Part shown: positions 1 to 5,146 of the stretch, piece after piece | Numbering within the stretch: position 1 is the first letter of the stretch | How the letters are laid out: every line of letters starts with the position of its first letter | DNA from: Asaia bogorensis | GTDB taxonomy: Bacteria > Pseudomonadota > Alphaproteobacteria > Acetobacterales > Acetobacteraceae | DNA: 5,724 nt | Assembly: GCA_945871455.1 (NCBI GenBank) | Contig: CAMBXJ010000305.1 | Location: 1-5,724, forward strand | Reading direction: 5' to 3' | Notes under the pieces: model-generated | Told to the model about the DNA's origin: nothing | Seen by the model: only the letters and a program-made list of their open reading frames with translations | Database searches by the model: none | Program-made: the position numbers and the translations under genes

Positions 1-35
1 TGACGGAGTTGCTGTCCGGTGGGTGATTGTTTCGG
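1..35. repeat. Partial copy of an intergenic repeat tail shared with 5106-5140
   Basis: The first 35 bases resemble the stretch at 5106-5140. Both begin TGACGGAG, then have 5 to 7 variable bases, then CCGGTGGGT, one variable base and ATTG. At the right-hand copy this tail directly follows a long palindrome. The window may therefore begin inside the end of another copy of the same intergenic element, whose palindromic part would lie to the left. This is a visual alignment of short sequences, so chance similarity cannot be fully excluded. Confidence 0.45.
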
Positions 36-52
36 CCGGTTGGTATAAGGCA

Positions 53-111
53 CCCGATCCCGTCGGCAAACGGGCCAGCGAGTCGTGGCAGTCGGTTTGC
101 GCCGGATCGGG
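53..111. repeat. Imperfect long hairpin in the left intergenic region
   Basis: Three nested complementary segments can be read. CCCGATCC (53-60) pairs with GGATCGGG (104-111), GCAAAC (66-71) pairs with GTTTGC (95-100), and GCCA (74-77) pairs with TGGC (86-89). Together they could form one interrupted stem with an 8-base terminal loop. No run of T follows on either strand, so it is not a classical intrinsic terminator. Nearby are a weak inverted match AGTCGTGG/CCACGATT (81-88 and 132-139) and a direct repeat GATGGCGG (123-130 and 144-151). The whole stretch looks like worn intergenic repeat material. No gene is supported between 1 and 332. Confidence 0.45.
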
Positions 112-159
112 CAGATCGCCCTGATGGCGGGCCACGATTTGCAGATGGCGGCCCCATAC

Positions 160-233
160 CGTCATTGCCGGGCTCGACCCGGCAACCTTCGCTTAAACGG
201 CGGGTGGGGGGCGGATGAAGTCCGGCAATGACG
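160..233. repeat. Palindromic intergenic repeat, GTCATTGCCGGG type
   Basis: The outer arms CGTCATTGCCGG (160-171) and CCGGCAATGACG (222-233) are perfect 12-base inverted repeats. Nested at the left end is a second perfect hairpin, TTGCCGGG (165-172) with CCCGGCAA (178-185), around a 5-base loop. This wording is typical of the short palindromic elements scattered between genes in many alphaproteobacteria. Such elements often occur as paired palindromes and may mark mRNA ends or act as binding sites. It lies downstream of the minus-strand gene ending at 333. The element class is inferred from memory of similar sequences, not from a search. Confidence 0.7.
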
Positions 234-332
234 ATGTGGAGACGCGTTTCGGTCGATGGTTAGGTCGGTTCTATGTGCCACCAGCGATCTGACCCGGTTC
301 GGCCCGGATCGTCGCGAAAGCAGCCGTTCGGG

Positions 333-635
333 TCACACCATCCCTTGATCCCGCAGTTCCCGGCTGAGATGCTGGACCGCCTGGGTGCCGAACGCCACAT
401 GCAGCCGGCGCTTGACCAGAACGGCCAGCCAGTCCGGCCGTTTGCGCAGCAATCCCTCCGCCATCAGGCGATCGACTTCCTCGGCGATCGCGGTGTTGAC
501 CTGCTCGCCGATATCATCGGTCAGTTCGCGCCCGGCGAAGGGCTTCACCACGGCGTTCAGACGAGCGGTGACGACGACCTCCCGGTCTGTGACGCGGGAT
601 TTGGGGCCGAAGAACAGTTCCTGCAGGTCAGCCAT
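333..635 (-). CDS. Hypothetical protein, 100 residues
   Basis: I do not recognise this small soluble protein. It begins MADLQELFFGP, has a mixed charged middle with ELTDDIGEQVNTAIAEEVDRL, and a basic helical stretch with RKRPDWLAVLVKRRL. It ends RELRDQGMV. It shows no signal peptide, membrane span, cysteine pair or known catalytic motif, and looks mainly alpha-helical. Two things make it a likely real gene. GAAAGG lies six bases before the ATG (642-647 on the plus strand), and a perfect extended -10 element lies about 50 bases further upstream. It stands alone, with a 537-base gap separating it from xseA, which is transcribed the same way. The overlapping plus-strand open frames lack comparable signals and look like shadows of GC-rich sequence. 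Confidence 0.72.
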   Translation of the reverse strand: MADLQELFFGPKSRVTDREVVVTARLNAVVKPFAGRELTDDIGEQVNTAIAEEVDRLMAEGLLRKRPDWLAVLVKRRLHVAFGTQAVQHLSRELRDQGMV

Positions 636-689
636 TGGGGACCTTTCGGTTGTGCGGTGAAGCCCGCGGACGCTCGCATAGGCGCAGGT

Positions 690-698
690 ATTATACCA
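690..698 (-). promoter_or_regulatory. Extended -10 promoter for the 100-residue hypothetical gene
   Basis: On the minus strand the sequence reads TGG TATAAT, a perfect consensus -10 box (690-695) with the TGN extension (696-698). No good -35 hexamer is visible at 16 to 18 bases upstream, which fits the extended -10 class. The expected transcription start is near position 683, giving a leader of about 48 bases before the ATG at 635. A perfect TATAAT is notable in such GC-rich DNA. It also supports the reality of the downstream gene. Confidence 0.6.
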
Positions 699-750
699 GC
701 CGAGGTAACCATTGATCGATGCATTGTCCCCTCGCCTGTGCCGATTTTCA

Positions 751-774
751 GCCGTCGATACGCGCTTCGACGGC
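751..774. repeat. Perfect 8-base-arm hairpin in the 636-1172 gap
   Basis: GCCGTCGA (751-758) and TCGACGGC (767-774) are perfect complements around an 8-base loop. Neither side is followed by a T-run, so a classical rho-independent terminator is not supported. It lies about 50 bases upstream of the extended -10 element of the minus-strand hypothetical gene. It could be an operator-like dyad or an RNA hairpin at the end of a read-through transcript from xseA. No choice can be made from sequence alone. Confidence 0.4.
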
Positions 775-836
775 GGGGGGCGGGTTACCGGATCATGTCA
801 TCCAGCGATGGTGAGGAGATGCCTGGGTCAAAGGCT

Positions 837-1155
837 ATGGCTCTTGTAGCGTTACCTGTTGGGAGGCTGGATTCAGCCCGAGGGCCAAAGGCATCCACGG
901 TCGGCCCTGATCCACCAGCGCCTGCTTCGTGCCCTTCGTGTCTTCATGGTGAGAATCGCGGAGCCGCGGTTCGTAGTGTCCCGAACCAATGGGACTCTCC
1001 CAGACAGGCAAAGGGGGCTTGGGTTAGCACCGCGATTCTCACCACGAAGACACGAAGGGCACGAAGAAGCGAGGATGCGGCAGCGCCATCGGTGGTTTGG
1101 GTCGCCAAGCAGACCGACGCCACGCAGTCCCGAAAAATAGCGCCACAAGAGCCAT
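837..1155. repeat. Inverted pair of about 125-base repeat copies, possible MITE-like element
   Basis: Two copies face each other: 837-961 on the plus strand and 1030-1155 on the minus strand, around a 68-base centre. The inner ends match at 38 of 40 positions (922-961 against 1030-1069). They contain the phrase GTGCCCTTCGTGTCTTC and end in GAGAATCGCGG. The outer ends (837-864 against 1155-1128) both begin ATGGCTCTTGT and match at 22 of 28 positions, with five of the six differences being transitions. The middle 60 to 70 bases of each copy are not clearly alignable. The centre has its own short hairpin, GGTTCG (968-973) with CGAACC (982-987). The CACGAAGACACGAAG-type phrase is a widespread bacterial intergenic repeat. 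No transposase is present. The element occupies most of the gap downstream of xseA, starting 17 bases after its stop. Confidence 0.75.
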
Positions 1156-1172
1156 TGTTATTGCGGTTCGTC

Positions 1173-2717
1173 TTATAGCGGCAACATCCCCTGCCGATCG
1201 GGCTTCCTGCCGCCGTCCGCGGTCGCCTTGACCTCGCCGTCGGCGAAGCGCAGTCCCAGACGCGCGCCGGGTTTCACTGCTGTTGCGCTGGTCACCGGAT
1301 GGCCGGAGGTATCAGAAACCAGCACGTAGCCTCGCGCCAGGACGGCCAGCGGCGACACCGATTCCAGCCGAGCGGCGGTTCCGTCGAGGCGCGCACGGGC
1401 TTCGCGGAGGCCGGCGCGCAACGGCGCGTCGCTGACCCGGCCGAGCACGCGATTGGCCCGTGTGTGGATCGCCCCGACGCTCTGACGCAGCCCGGCGACC
1501 AGGCGCTGGCCCGTCAGGTCCAGATCCGACTTGCGGGTCCCGACCAGATTGGGCAGCGCCAGGATCAGCCGCACGCCCCGTTCTCTCAGGCGCTCCCGCG
1601 CCGCTTCCAGGCGAGCGGGCAGGTCGGGCAGGCGGCGTTCGGCGGCGAGCAGGGCCTGGCGGCGGCGTTCCACCAGGTTGGGCAGGGCCAGTTGCAGCCG
1701 TTCCCCGCGGTCGTCCAGCCGCTGGCGAGCGGTTCCGACCAGACCGGGCAGATCGGGCAATCCGCGTTCGGCCCGCGACAGGCGCAACCGCCCGTCCTGG
1801 GTCACCCGGTTTAGCGCGCCGATCAGCCGGGACGCGGTCTGCGTCAGATCGGCGATCAGGTCGGACCGCGCCGGCACCGCCATCTCGGCGGCCGCGGTCG
1901 GAGTCGGGGCGCGCCGGTCGGAGGCGAAGTCGATCAGGGTCGTGTCGGTTTCGTGCCCGACGGCCGAGATCAGGGGAATCCGGCAGGCGGCGGCGGCGCG
2001 GACGACGATTTCCTCGTTGAAGGCCATCAGGTCTTCCAGGCTGCCGCCGCCGCGCGCGACGATCAGTACGTCGGGCCGAGGCACCGGGCCGCCGACGGGC
2101 AGGGCATCGAAGCCGGCGATCGCGGCGGCGATACGTTCGGCGGCCCCCTCGCCCTGCACCGGAACCGGCCAAAGCAGGATCTGGCGCGGGAAGCGGCGGG
2201 CGATCGTGGTGATGATGTCCTGGATCACCGCCCCACGCTCACTGCTGACCACGCCGATCACCAGCGGGATCACCGGGAACGGCTTCTTGCGGGCAGCGTC
2301 GAACAGGCCCTCGGCCCCAAGACGCTGGCGCAACATCTCGATTCGCGCCAGCAGGGCACCGGCGCCGGCATATTCCATCCGCTCGATGATCAACTGATAG
2401 GACGACCGTTCTGGGTAGGAGGAGATGCGGCCGGTGGCGATCACCTCCACCCCGTTTTCCGGCACCATGCCCAGGCGGGAGACGGCGGATTTCCAGACGA
2501 TGCCGGAAATCTTCGCCGATTCGTCCTTCAGCGACAGATAGATATGGCCGGACGGGTAGCGCTTCATCTCCGTCAGTTCGCCGCGGACACGGATCCGCCC
2601 GAACGTGGTTTCCAGCGTGCGTTTCACCGCGCCGGAGACTTCCGAGACGGTGTATTCGGGGACGTTTGTAGTCCCAATGGGGGTGGTCGCGGCAGAGGAT
2701 GCGCGTGGTTCGTCCAT
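1173..2717 (-). CDS. xseA: Exodeoxyribonuclease VII large subunit
   Basis: XseA is the catalytic subunit of exonuclease VII. With many copies of the small subunit XseB it degrades single-stranded DNA from both ends in mismatch repair and damage processing, in the cytoplasm. The chosen product is 514 residues. An N-terminal OB-fold spans about 19-115, starting VPEYTVSEVSGAVKRTLE and including RIRVRGELTEMKRYPSGH. The catalytic domain runs from about 120 to 290 and shows GVVSSERGAVIQDI, the glycine-rich ARGGGSLEDLMAFNEE (221-236), and VGHETDTTLIDFASDRRAPTPTAAAE (253-278). A long helical arm follows (about 285-450), then the conserved SPLAVLARGYVLV (455-467) and a small beta domain. The frame is open for 109 more codons upstream, but the family begins near the OB-fold, so the ATG at 2717 is preferred. 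Its Shine-Dalgarno is weak. The arm contains a 43-residue repeat. XseB is not in the window. Confidence 0.96.
   Translation of the reverse strand: MDEPRASSAATTPIGTTNVPEYTVSEVSGAVKRTLETTFGRIRVRGELTEMKRYPSGHIYLSLKDESAKISGIVWKSAVSRLGMVPENGVEVIATGRISSYPERSSYQLIIERMEYAGAGALLARIEMLRQRLGAEGLFDAARKKPFPVIPLVIGVVSSERGAVIQDIITTIARRFPRQILLWPVPVQGEGAAERIAAAIAGFDALPVGGPVPRPDVLIVARGGGSLEDLMAFNEEIVVRAAAACRIPLISAVGHETDTTLIDFASDRRAPTPTAAAEMAVPARSDLIADLTQTASRLIGALNRVTQDGRLRLSRAERGLPDLPGLVGTARQRLDDRGERLQLALPNLVERRRQALLAAERRLPDLPARLEAARERLRERGVRLILALPNLVGTRKSDLDLTGQRLVAGLRQSVGAIHTRANRVLGRVSDAPLRAGLREARARLDGTAARLESVSPLAVLARGYVLVSDTSGHPVTSATAVKPGARLGLRFADGEVKATADGGRKPDRQGMLPL
1515..1772 (-). repeat. Two 129-base tandem repeats in the xseA helical arm
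   Basis: Residues 316-358 and 359-401 of XseA are copies of one 43-residue unit. Both contain AER-x-LPDLP, then a charged ARxRL helix, then RLxLALPNLV. A weaker third register precedes them. It runs from RLIGALNRV at residue 297, 43 residues before the matching RLQLALPNLV at 340 and 86 before RLILALPNLV at 383. In DNA the same phrase, CAG-TTGGGCAG-GCCAG, recurs at about 1674 and 1545, exactly 129 bases apart. The repeat falls in the elongated helical segment known from exonuclease VII structural work to carry the XseB subunits. Confidence 0.8.
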
Positions 2718-2767
2718 GCGGCTCAGTGTATGGTAAACGCCAGCGAACCGAAACCGGGAGAATGGCG
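2718..2767. promoter_or_regulatory. Compact divergent control region between xseA and purD
   Basis: Only 50 bases separate the two start codons, so the promoters of both genes must overlap here or lie inside the opposite coding sequence. The AT-richer core is GTGTATGGTAAACG (about 2726-2739). It contains TATGGT on the plus strand and TACCAT on the minus strand as weak -10 candidates. No convincing -35 hexamer is visible for either. No PurR-like or purine riboswitch structure is apparent, and there is no room for a riboswitch unless transcription starts well inside xseA. Confidence 0.4.
2756..2760 (+). promoter_or_regulatory. Ribosome binding site that decides the purD start
   Basis: GGGAG ends 7 bases before the ATG at 2768 but only 1 base before the in-frame ATG at 2762. 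The spacing favours 2768, giving a protein that begins MRVLVVGSGG, the usual N-terminus of the family. A start at 2762 would merely add Met-Ala. Confidence 0.6.
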
Positions 2768-4042
2768 ATGCGCGTGCTGGTAGTCGGGTCGGGCGGACGG
2801 GAGCATGCGCTGTGCTGGTCCATCGCGGCCAGTCCATTGCTGACCAAATTGTGGTGCGCGCCGGGCAATCCGGGCATCGCCGGGGTTGCCGAATGCGTGC
2901 CGATCGGTGTGTTGGACATCGCAACCTTGGTCGGTTTCGCGCAGGACAATGCGGTCGATCTGGTGCTGCCAGGCCCGGAAGCGCCTCTGGTCGCTGGCAT
3001 TGCCGATGCGATGGAAGCCGCGGGAATTCCGTGTTGCGGACCAAGCCGAGCGGCGGCGGGATTGGAGGGGAGCAAAAGTTTCGCGAAGGAGATCGCGGAT
3101 GCGGCGGGCATCCCCACCGCCATGTGGCAGCGGTTCGAGGACGCCGAGGCGGCGCGCGAATTCGTCCGCCGCCGCGGGGCGCCGATCGTGGTCAAGGCGG
3201 ACGGTCTGGCCGCCGGCAAGGGCGTGGTCGTTGCCATGACGGAGGCCGAGGCGATGGCGGCGATCGATTCCATCATGGACCAGCGCGCGTTTGGCGAATC
3301 CGGTGCCGCCGTGGTGATCGAGGAATTCCTGACCGGCGAGGAAGTCTCCCTGTTCGCCTTGTGCGACGGCGAATCGGCGCTGCTGTTGGGTTCGGCCCAG
3401 GACCACAAGCGGGTGGGGGACGGCGATGTCGGCCCGAATACCGGCGGCATGGGGTCGTATTCGCCGGTCCCGGTGTTTTCGCCGGCGTTGGAGGAAGCGT
3501 GCTTCGACCGCTTCATCGGAGCGGCCCTGGGGGAGATGGCGCAGCGCGGCACACCCTATCGCGGCATTCTGTATGCCGGCCTGATGCTGACCGAGCACGG
3601 ACCCAAGCTGATCGAGTACAATGCTCGTTTCGGCGATCCGGAGTGCCAGGTTCTGCTACTGAAACTGAAATCGGACCTGCTGCCGGCCTTGGCGGCGGTC
3701 TGCGACGGGGAGTTGTCGCATTTCGACCTGCGCTGGCAGGACACGCATGCCATCGGGGTGGTGCTGGCGGCGCGTGGCTACCCGGATTCTCCCGAACGCG
3801 GCAGCGTCATCCGGGGCCTGGACAAGGCCGCCGCCGAACCGAATGTGCAGATATTCCATGCCGGGACCGAGGCCACCGCCGATGGCCGCATCCTGGCGGC
3901 CGGCGGGCGCGTGCTGACGGTCTGCGCGACCGGCAAGACGTTGGCGGCGGCGCGGGAGTCCGCGTACCGGGCGATCGCCCACATCGATTGGCCCGAGGGG
4001 TTCTGCCGCCGCGACATCGGCTGGCGCGCGTTGCGGACGTAG
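2768..4042 (+). CDS. purD: Phosphoribosylamine--glycine ligase (GAR synthetase)
   Basis: PurD joins glycine to 5-phosphoribosylamine using ATP, forming glycinamide ribonucleotide, the second step of de novo purine synthesis in the cytoplasm. The product is 424 residues, the normal single-domain bacterial length. The N-terminal domain opens with the nucleotide-fold loop VGSGGREHAL (6-15) and has LVLPGPEAPLVAGIAD. The ATP-grasp domain shows VVKADGLAAGKGVVVA (141-156), IEEFLTGEEVSLFALCDG (184-201), QDHKRVGDGDVGPNTGGMG (211-229) and LIEYNARFGDPECQVLL (281-297), with the metal-binding Glu and Asn of EYNARFGDPE intact. The C-terminal lobe has HAIGVVLAARGYP. It is divergent from xseA and is followed after nine bases by a hydrolase gene, probably in the same transcript. 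The start at 2768 is chosen on ribosome-binding-site spacing. Nothing suggests loss of function. Confidence 0.98.
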   Translation: MRVLVVGSGGREHALCWSIAASPLLTKLWCAPGNPGIAGVAECVPIGVLDIATLVGFAQDNAVDLVLPGPEAPLVAGIADAMEAAGIPCCGPSRAAAGLEGSKSFAKEIADAAGIPTAMWQRFEDAEAAREFVRRRGAPIVVKADGLAAGKGVVVAMTEAEAMAAIDSIMDQRAFGESGAAVVIEEFLTGEEVSLFALCDGESALLLGSAQDHKRVGDGDVGPNTGGMGSYSPVPVFSPALEEACFDRFIGAALGEMAQRGTPYRGILYAGLMLTEHGPKLIEYNARFGDPECQVLLLKLKSDLLPALAAVCDGELSHFDLRWQDTHAIGVVLAARGYPDSPERGSVIRGLDKAAAEPNVQIFHAGTEATADGRILAAGGRVLTVCATGKTLAAARESAYRAIAHIDWPEGFCRRDIGWRALRT

Positions 4043-4051
4043 GGGGGCCAC

Positions 4052-4954
4052 ATGGAACCGCCCGCTTTGCCGGAACTGCAATTCAGCCAGATCCCGGCCG
4101 CATCCCGGGCTCGCTACACCGGCGACCGGTTCAGTTACATGGAAGCCGGCGCCCAGGATGGGATTCCGTTGCTGCTGCTGCACGGGGTCGGCGCCAGTTC
4201 GCTCTACTGGCGTTACCAGTTCGCCGGATTGAGCGATCGCTGGCGGGTCATCGCCTGGAATGCGCCCGGGTATCTGTTGAGCGACAATCTGCGCGCCGAC
4301 GCACCGACCGGGCGGGATTACGCCGATGCCGTGGCGGATTTTCTGGCGAGCCTCGGGCTGACGGGCCTGGGGTTGGCGGGCCTGGGGTTGGAGCGCCCGG
4401 GGGTGGCACAGGCGGGGTTGGAGCGGGTGCACATCCTGGCCAATTCCTTCGGCACCCGGGTTGCCCAGGAATTTGCGCGCCACCATCCTGGACGGATCGG
4501 GCGGATGGTGCTGACGGGCACCGGCGTCGGCCGGGGCAATCTGTCCGCCGACGAAAAGGCCCGAGCGATGGCGGCCCGCGAACAGCAGATCGCCGGTGGT
4601 GGCTATGGGTTCGGCGACCGGGTCGGCGCCCTGCTGTCGGCGAATGCGGGGGACGAGACGATCGCGCTGGTTCGCCATGTCCTGCGCGCGACCAACCGCC
4701 GGGGTTTCCTTCAGGCCGCCCAATTCGGCCTCAATACGCATTTTACCCCGGACCTCGCGGGGATGCTCGATATGCCGATCCTGCTGATCCAGGGGGCCGA
4801 GGATCGGGTCAATCCGACCGCGACCAACGCCGCAATCCTGGCCGCTTCGGTGCCCAACGCTCGGCTGGTGGAATTGGACGATGTGGGGCATCTGCCGGAG
4901 ATCGAGGCGCCGGAGCGGGTGAATGCGTTGGTAGGGGCGTTTCTGGCGGGGTAG
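4052..4954 (+). CDS. Alpha/beta-fold hydrolase with a repeat insertion
   Basis: This is a 300-residue serine hydrolase of the MhpC/epoxide hydrolase-like alpha/beta superfamily. Seen in the sequence are the oxyanion motif [10 protein letters not shown] (41-50), the [11 protein letters not shown] strand and turn, and the nucleophile elbow LANSFGT with Ser132. A helical cap follows (about 155-230). The acid is Asp251 in [11 protein letters not shown] and the base is His280 in [15 protein letters not shown]. The triad is complete, so it should be active, but the substrate (an ester, lactone or C-C bond) cannot be told. There is no signal peptide, so it is probably cytoplasmic. The ATG lies nine bases after the purD stop, with a G-rich ribosome binding site (4042-4047). 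This suggests cotranscription, though no purine role is implied. Oddly, residues 103-122 form a pentapeptide-repeat insertion before the strand leading to Ser132. Confidence 0.9.
   Translation: MEPPALPELQFSQIPAASRARYTGDRFSYMEAGAQDGIPLLLLHGVGASSLYWRYQFAGLSDRWRVIAWNAPGYLLSDNLRADAPTGRDYADAVADFLASLGLTGLGLAGLGLERPGVAQAGLERVHILANSFGTRVAQEFARHHPGRIGRMVLTGTGVGRGNLSADEKARAMAAREQQIAGGGYGFGDRVGALLSANAGDETIALVRHVLRATNRRGFLQAAQFGLNTHFTPDLAGMLDMPILLIQGAEDRVNPTATNAAILAASVPNARLVELDDVGHLPEIEAPERVNALVGAFLAG
4358..4417 (+). repeat. 15-base tandem repeat coding a pentapeptide insertion
   Basis: A 15-base unit, CGGGCCTGGGGTTGG, occurs twice perfectly in tandem (4362-4376 and 4377-4391), followed by two worn units. 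GGGGTTGGAGCG recurs at 4384-4395 and 4414-4425, exactly 30 bases apart. In protein this reads [20 protein letters not shown] and then LERVH. Removing these 60 bases would restore a plain [15 protein letters not shown] join, the usual layout of the family. This points to expansion by slippage that stayed in frame. Confidence 0.8.
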
Positions 4955-5023
4955 GGCGGCAACGGCTGGGGCATCAACTCATACGAGTCGGCAGAACGAT
5001 TGACTCTCCGGCCGGTGCAACCT

Positions 5024-5110
5024 CGTCATGCTGGCGCAGGCCGGCTTCCACGACTTTCCCAGGCTGCAACCGCAGGAGTCGTGGATGGCGGCCCTGCGGC
5101 CGCCATGACG
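5024..5110. repeat. Long imperfect intergenic palindrome of about 87 bases
   Basis: The element reads the same on both strands at several levels. The outer arms are CGTCATG (5024-5030) and CATGACG (5104-5110). The inner arms are CCACGACT (5048-5055) and AGTCGTGG (5077-5084). The right half contains a strong hairpin of its own, ATGGCGGCC (5085-5093) with GGCCGCCAT (5098-5106) around a 4-base loop, and the left half has a weaker counterpart around GCGCAGGCCGGC. This two-palindrome layout matches the REP/BIME-like elements common between genes in Rhodospirillales. It lies between two convergent genes, where it could stabilise or end both transcripts. No T-run is present for classical termination. 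Confidence 0.75.
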
Positions 5111-5138
5111 GAGCAGTGCCGGTGGGTCATTGCTCCGT
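5108..5138. terminator. Hairpin just after the DUF155 stop, possible transcript end
   Basis: ACGGAGCA (5108-5115) pairs perfectly with TGCTCCGT (5131-5138) around a 15-base loop. It starts eight bases beyond the stop codon of the minus-strand DUF155 gene and abuts the long palindrome. No U-tract follows in either direction, so intrinsic termination is uncertain. A Rho-dependent end with the hairpin protecting the mRNA is equally possible. Its sequence is also the tail that resembles positions 1-35. Confidence 0.4.
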
Positions 5139-5146
5139 TCGTCCCC

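Noticed and set aside
41..49. A TGGTATAAG extended -10-like site on the plus strand
   Set aside because: No supported plus-strand gene follows, and no -35 is suitably spaced. The 63-residue frame downstream has no other support.
1039..1155. A 38-residue minus-strand frame starting MALVALFFGTAW and ending FFVPFVSSW, just after xseA
   Set aside because: It lies entirely inside one repeat arm, has no ribosome binding site, and the facing copy does not keep the frame. It is most likely repeat-derived, although such frames are often annotated.
837..1155. A CRISPR array or toxin-antitoxin locus in the repeat-rich gap
   Set aside because: There are only two copies and they are inverted, not direct repeats at regular spacing. 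No pair of small genes with signals is present.
1128..1172. An intrinsic terminator for xseA at the TTTTT run (minus strand, near 1134-1139)
   Set aside because: The only stem before the T-run is about four base pairs, too weak to call.
273..1178. A 301-residue plus-strand open frame
   Set aside because: It runs antisense over the hypothetical gene and through both repeat arms. Its product is low-complexity, Pro/Arg-rich and has no family likeness or ribosome binding site.
2718..3044. A 109-residue N-terminal extension of XseA from the upstream ATG at 3044
   Set aside because: The extension is antisense to purD, is rich in Pro, Arg and Ala, and has no counterpart in XseA proteins, which begin at the OB-fold.
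3656..4891. A 411-residue minus-strand frame across purD and the hydrolase
   Set aside because: It is a shadow of GC-rich coding sequence. The plus-strand genes over the same bases have complete, well-known motifs.
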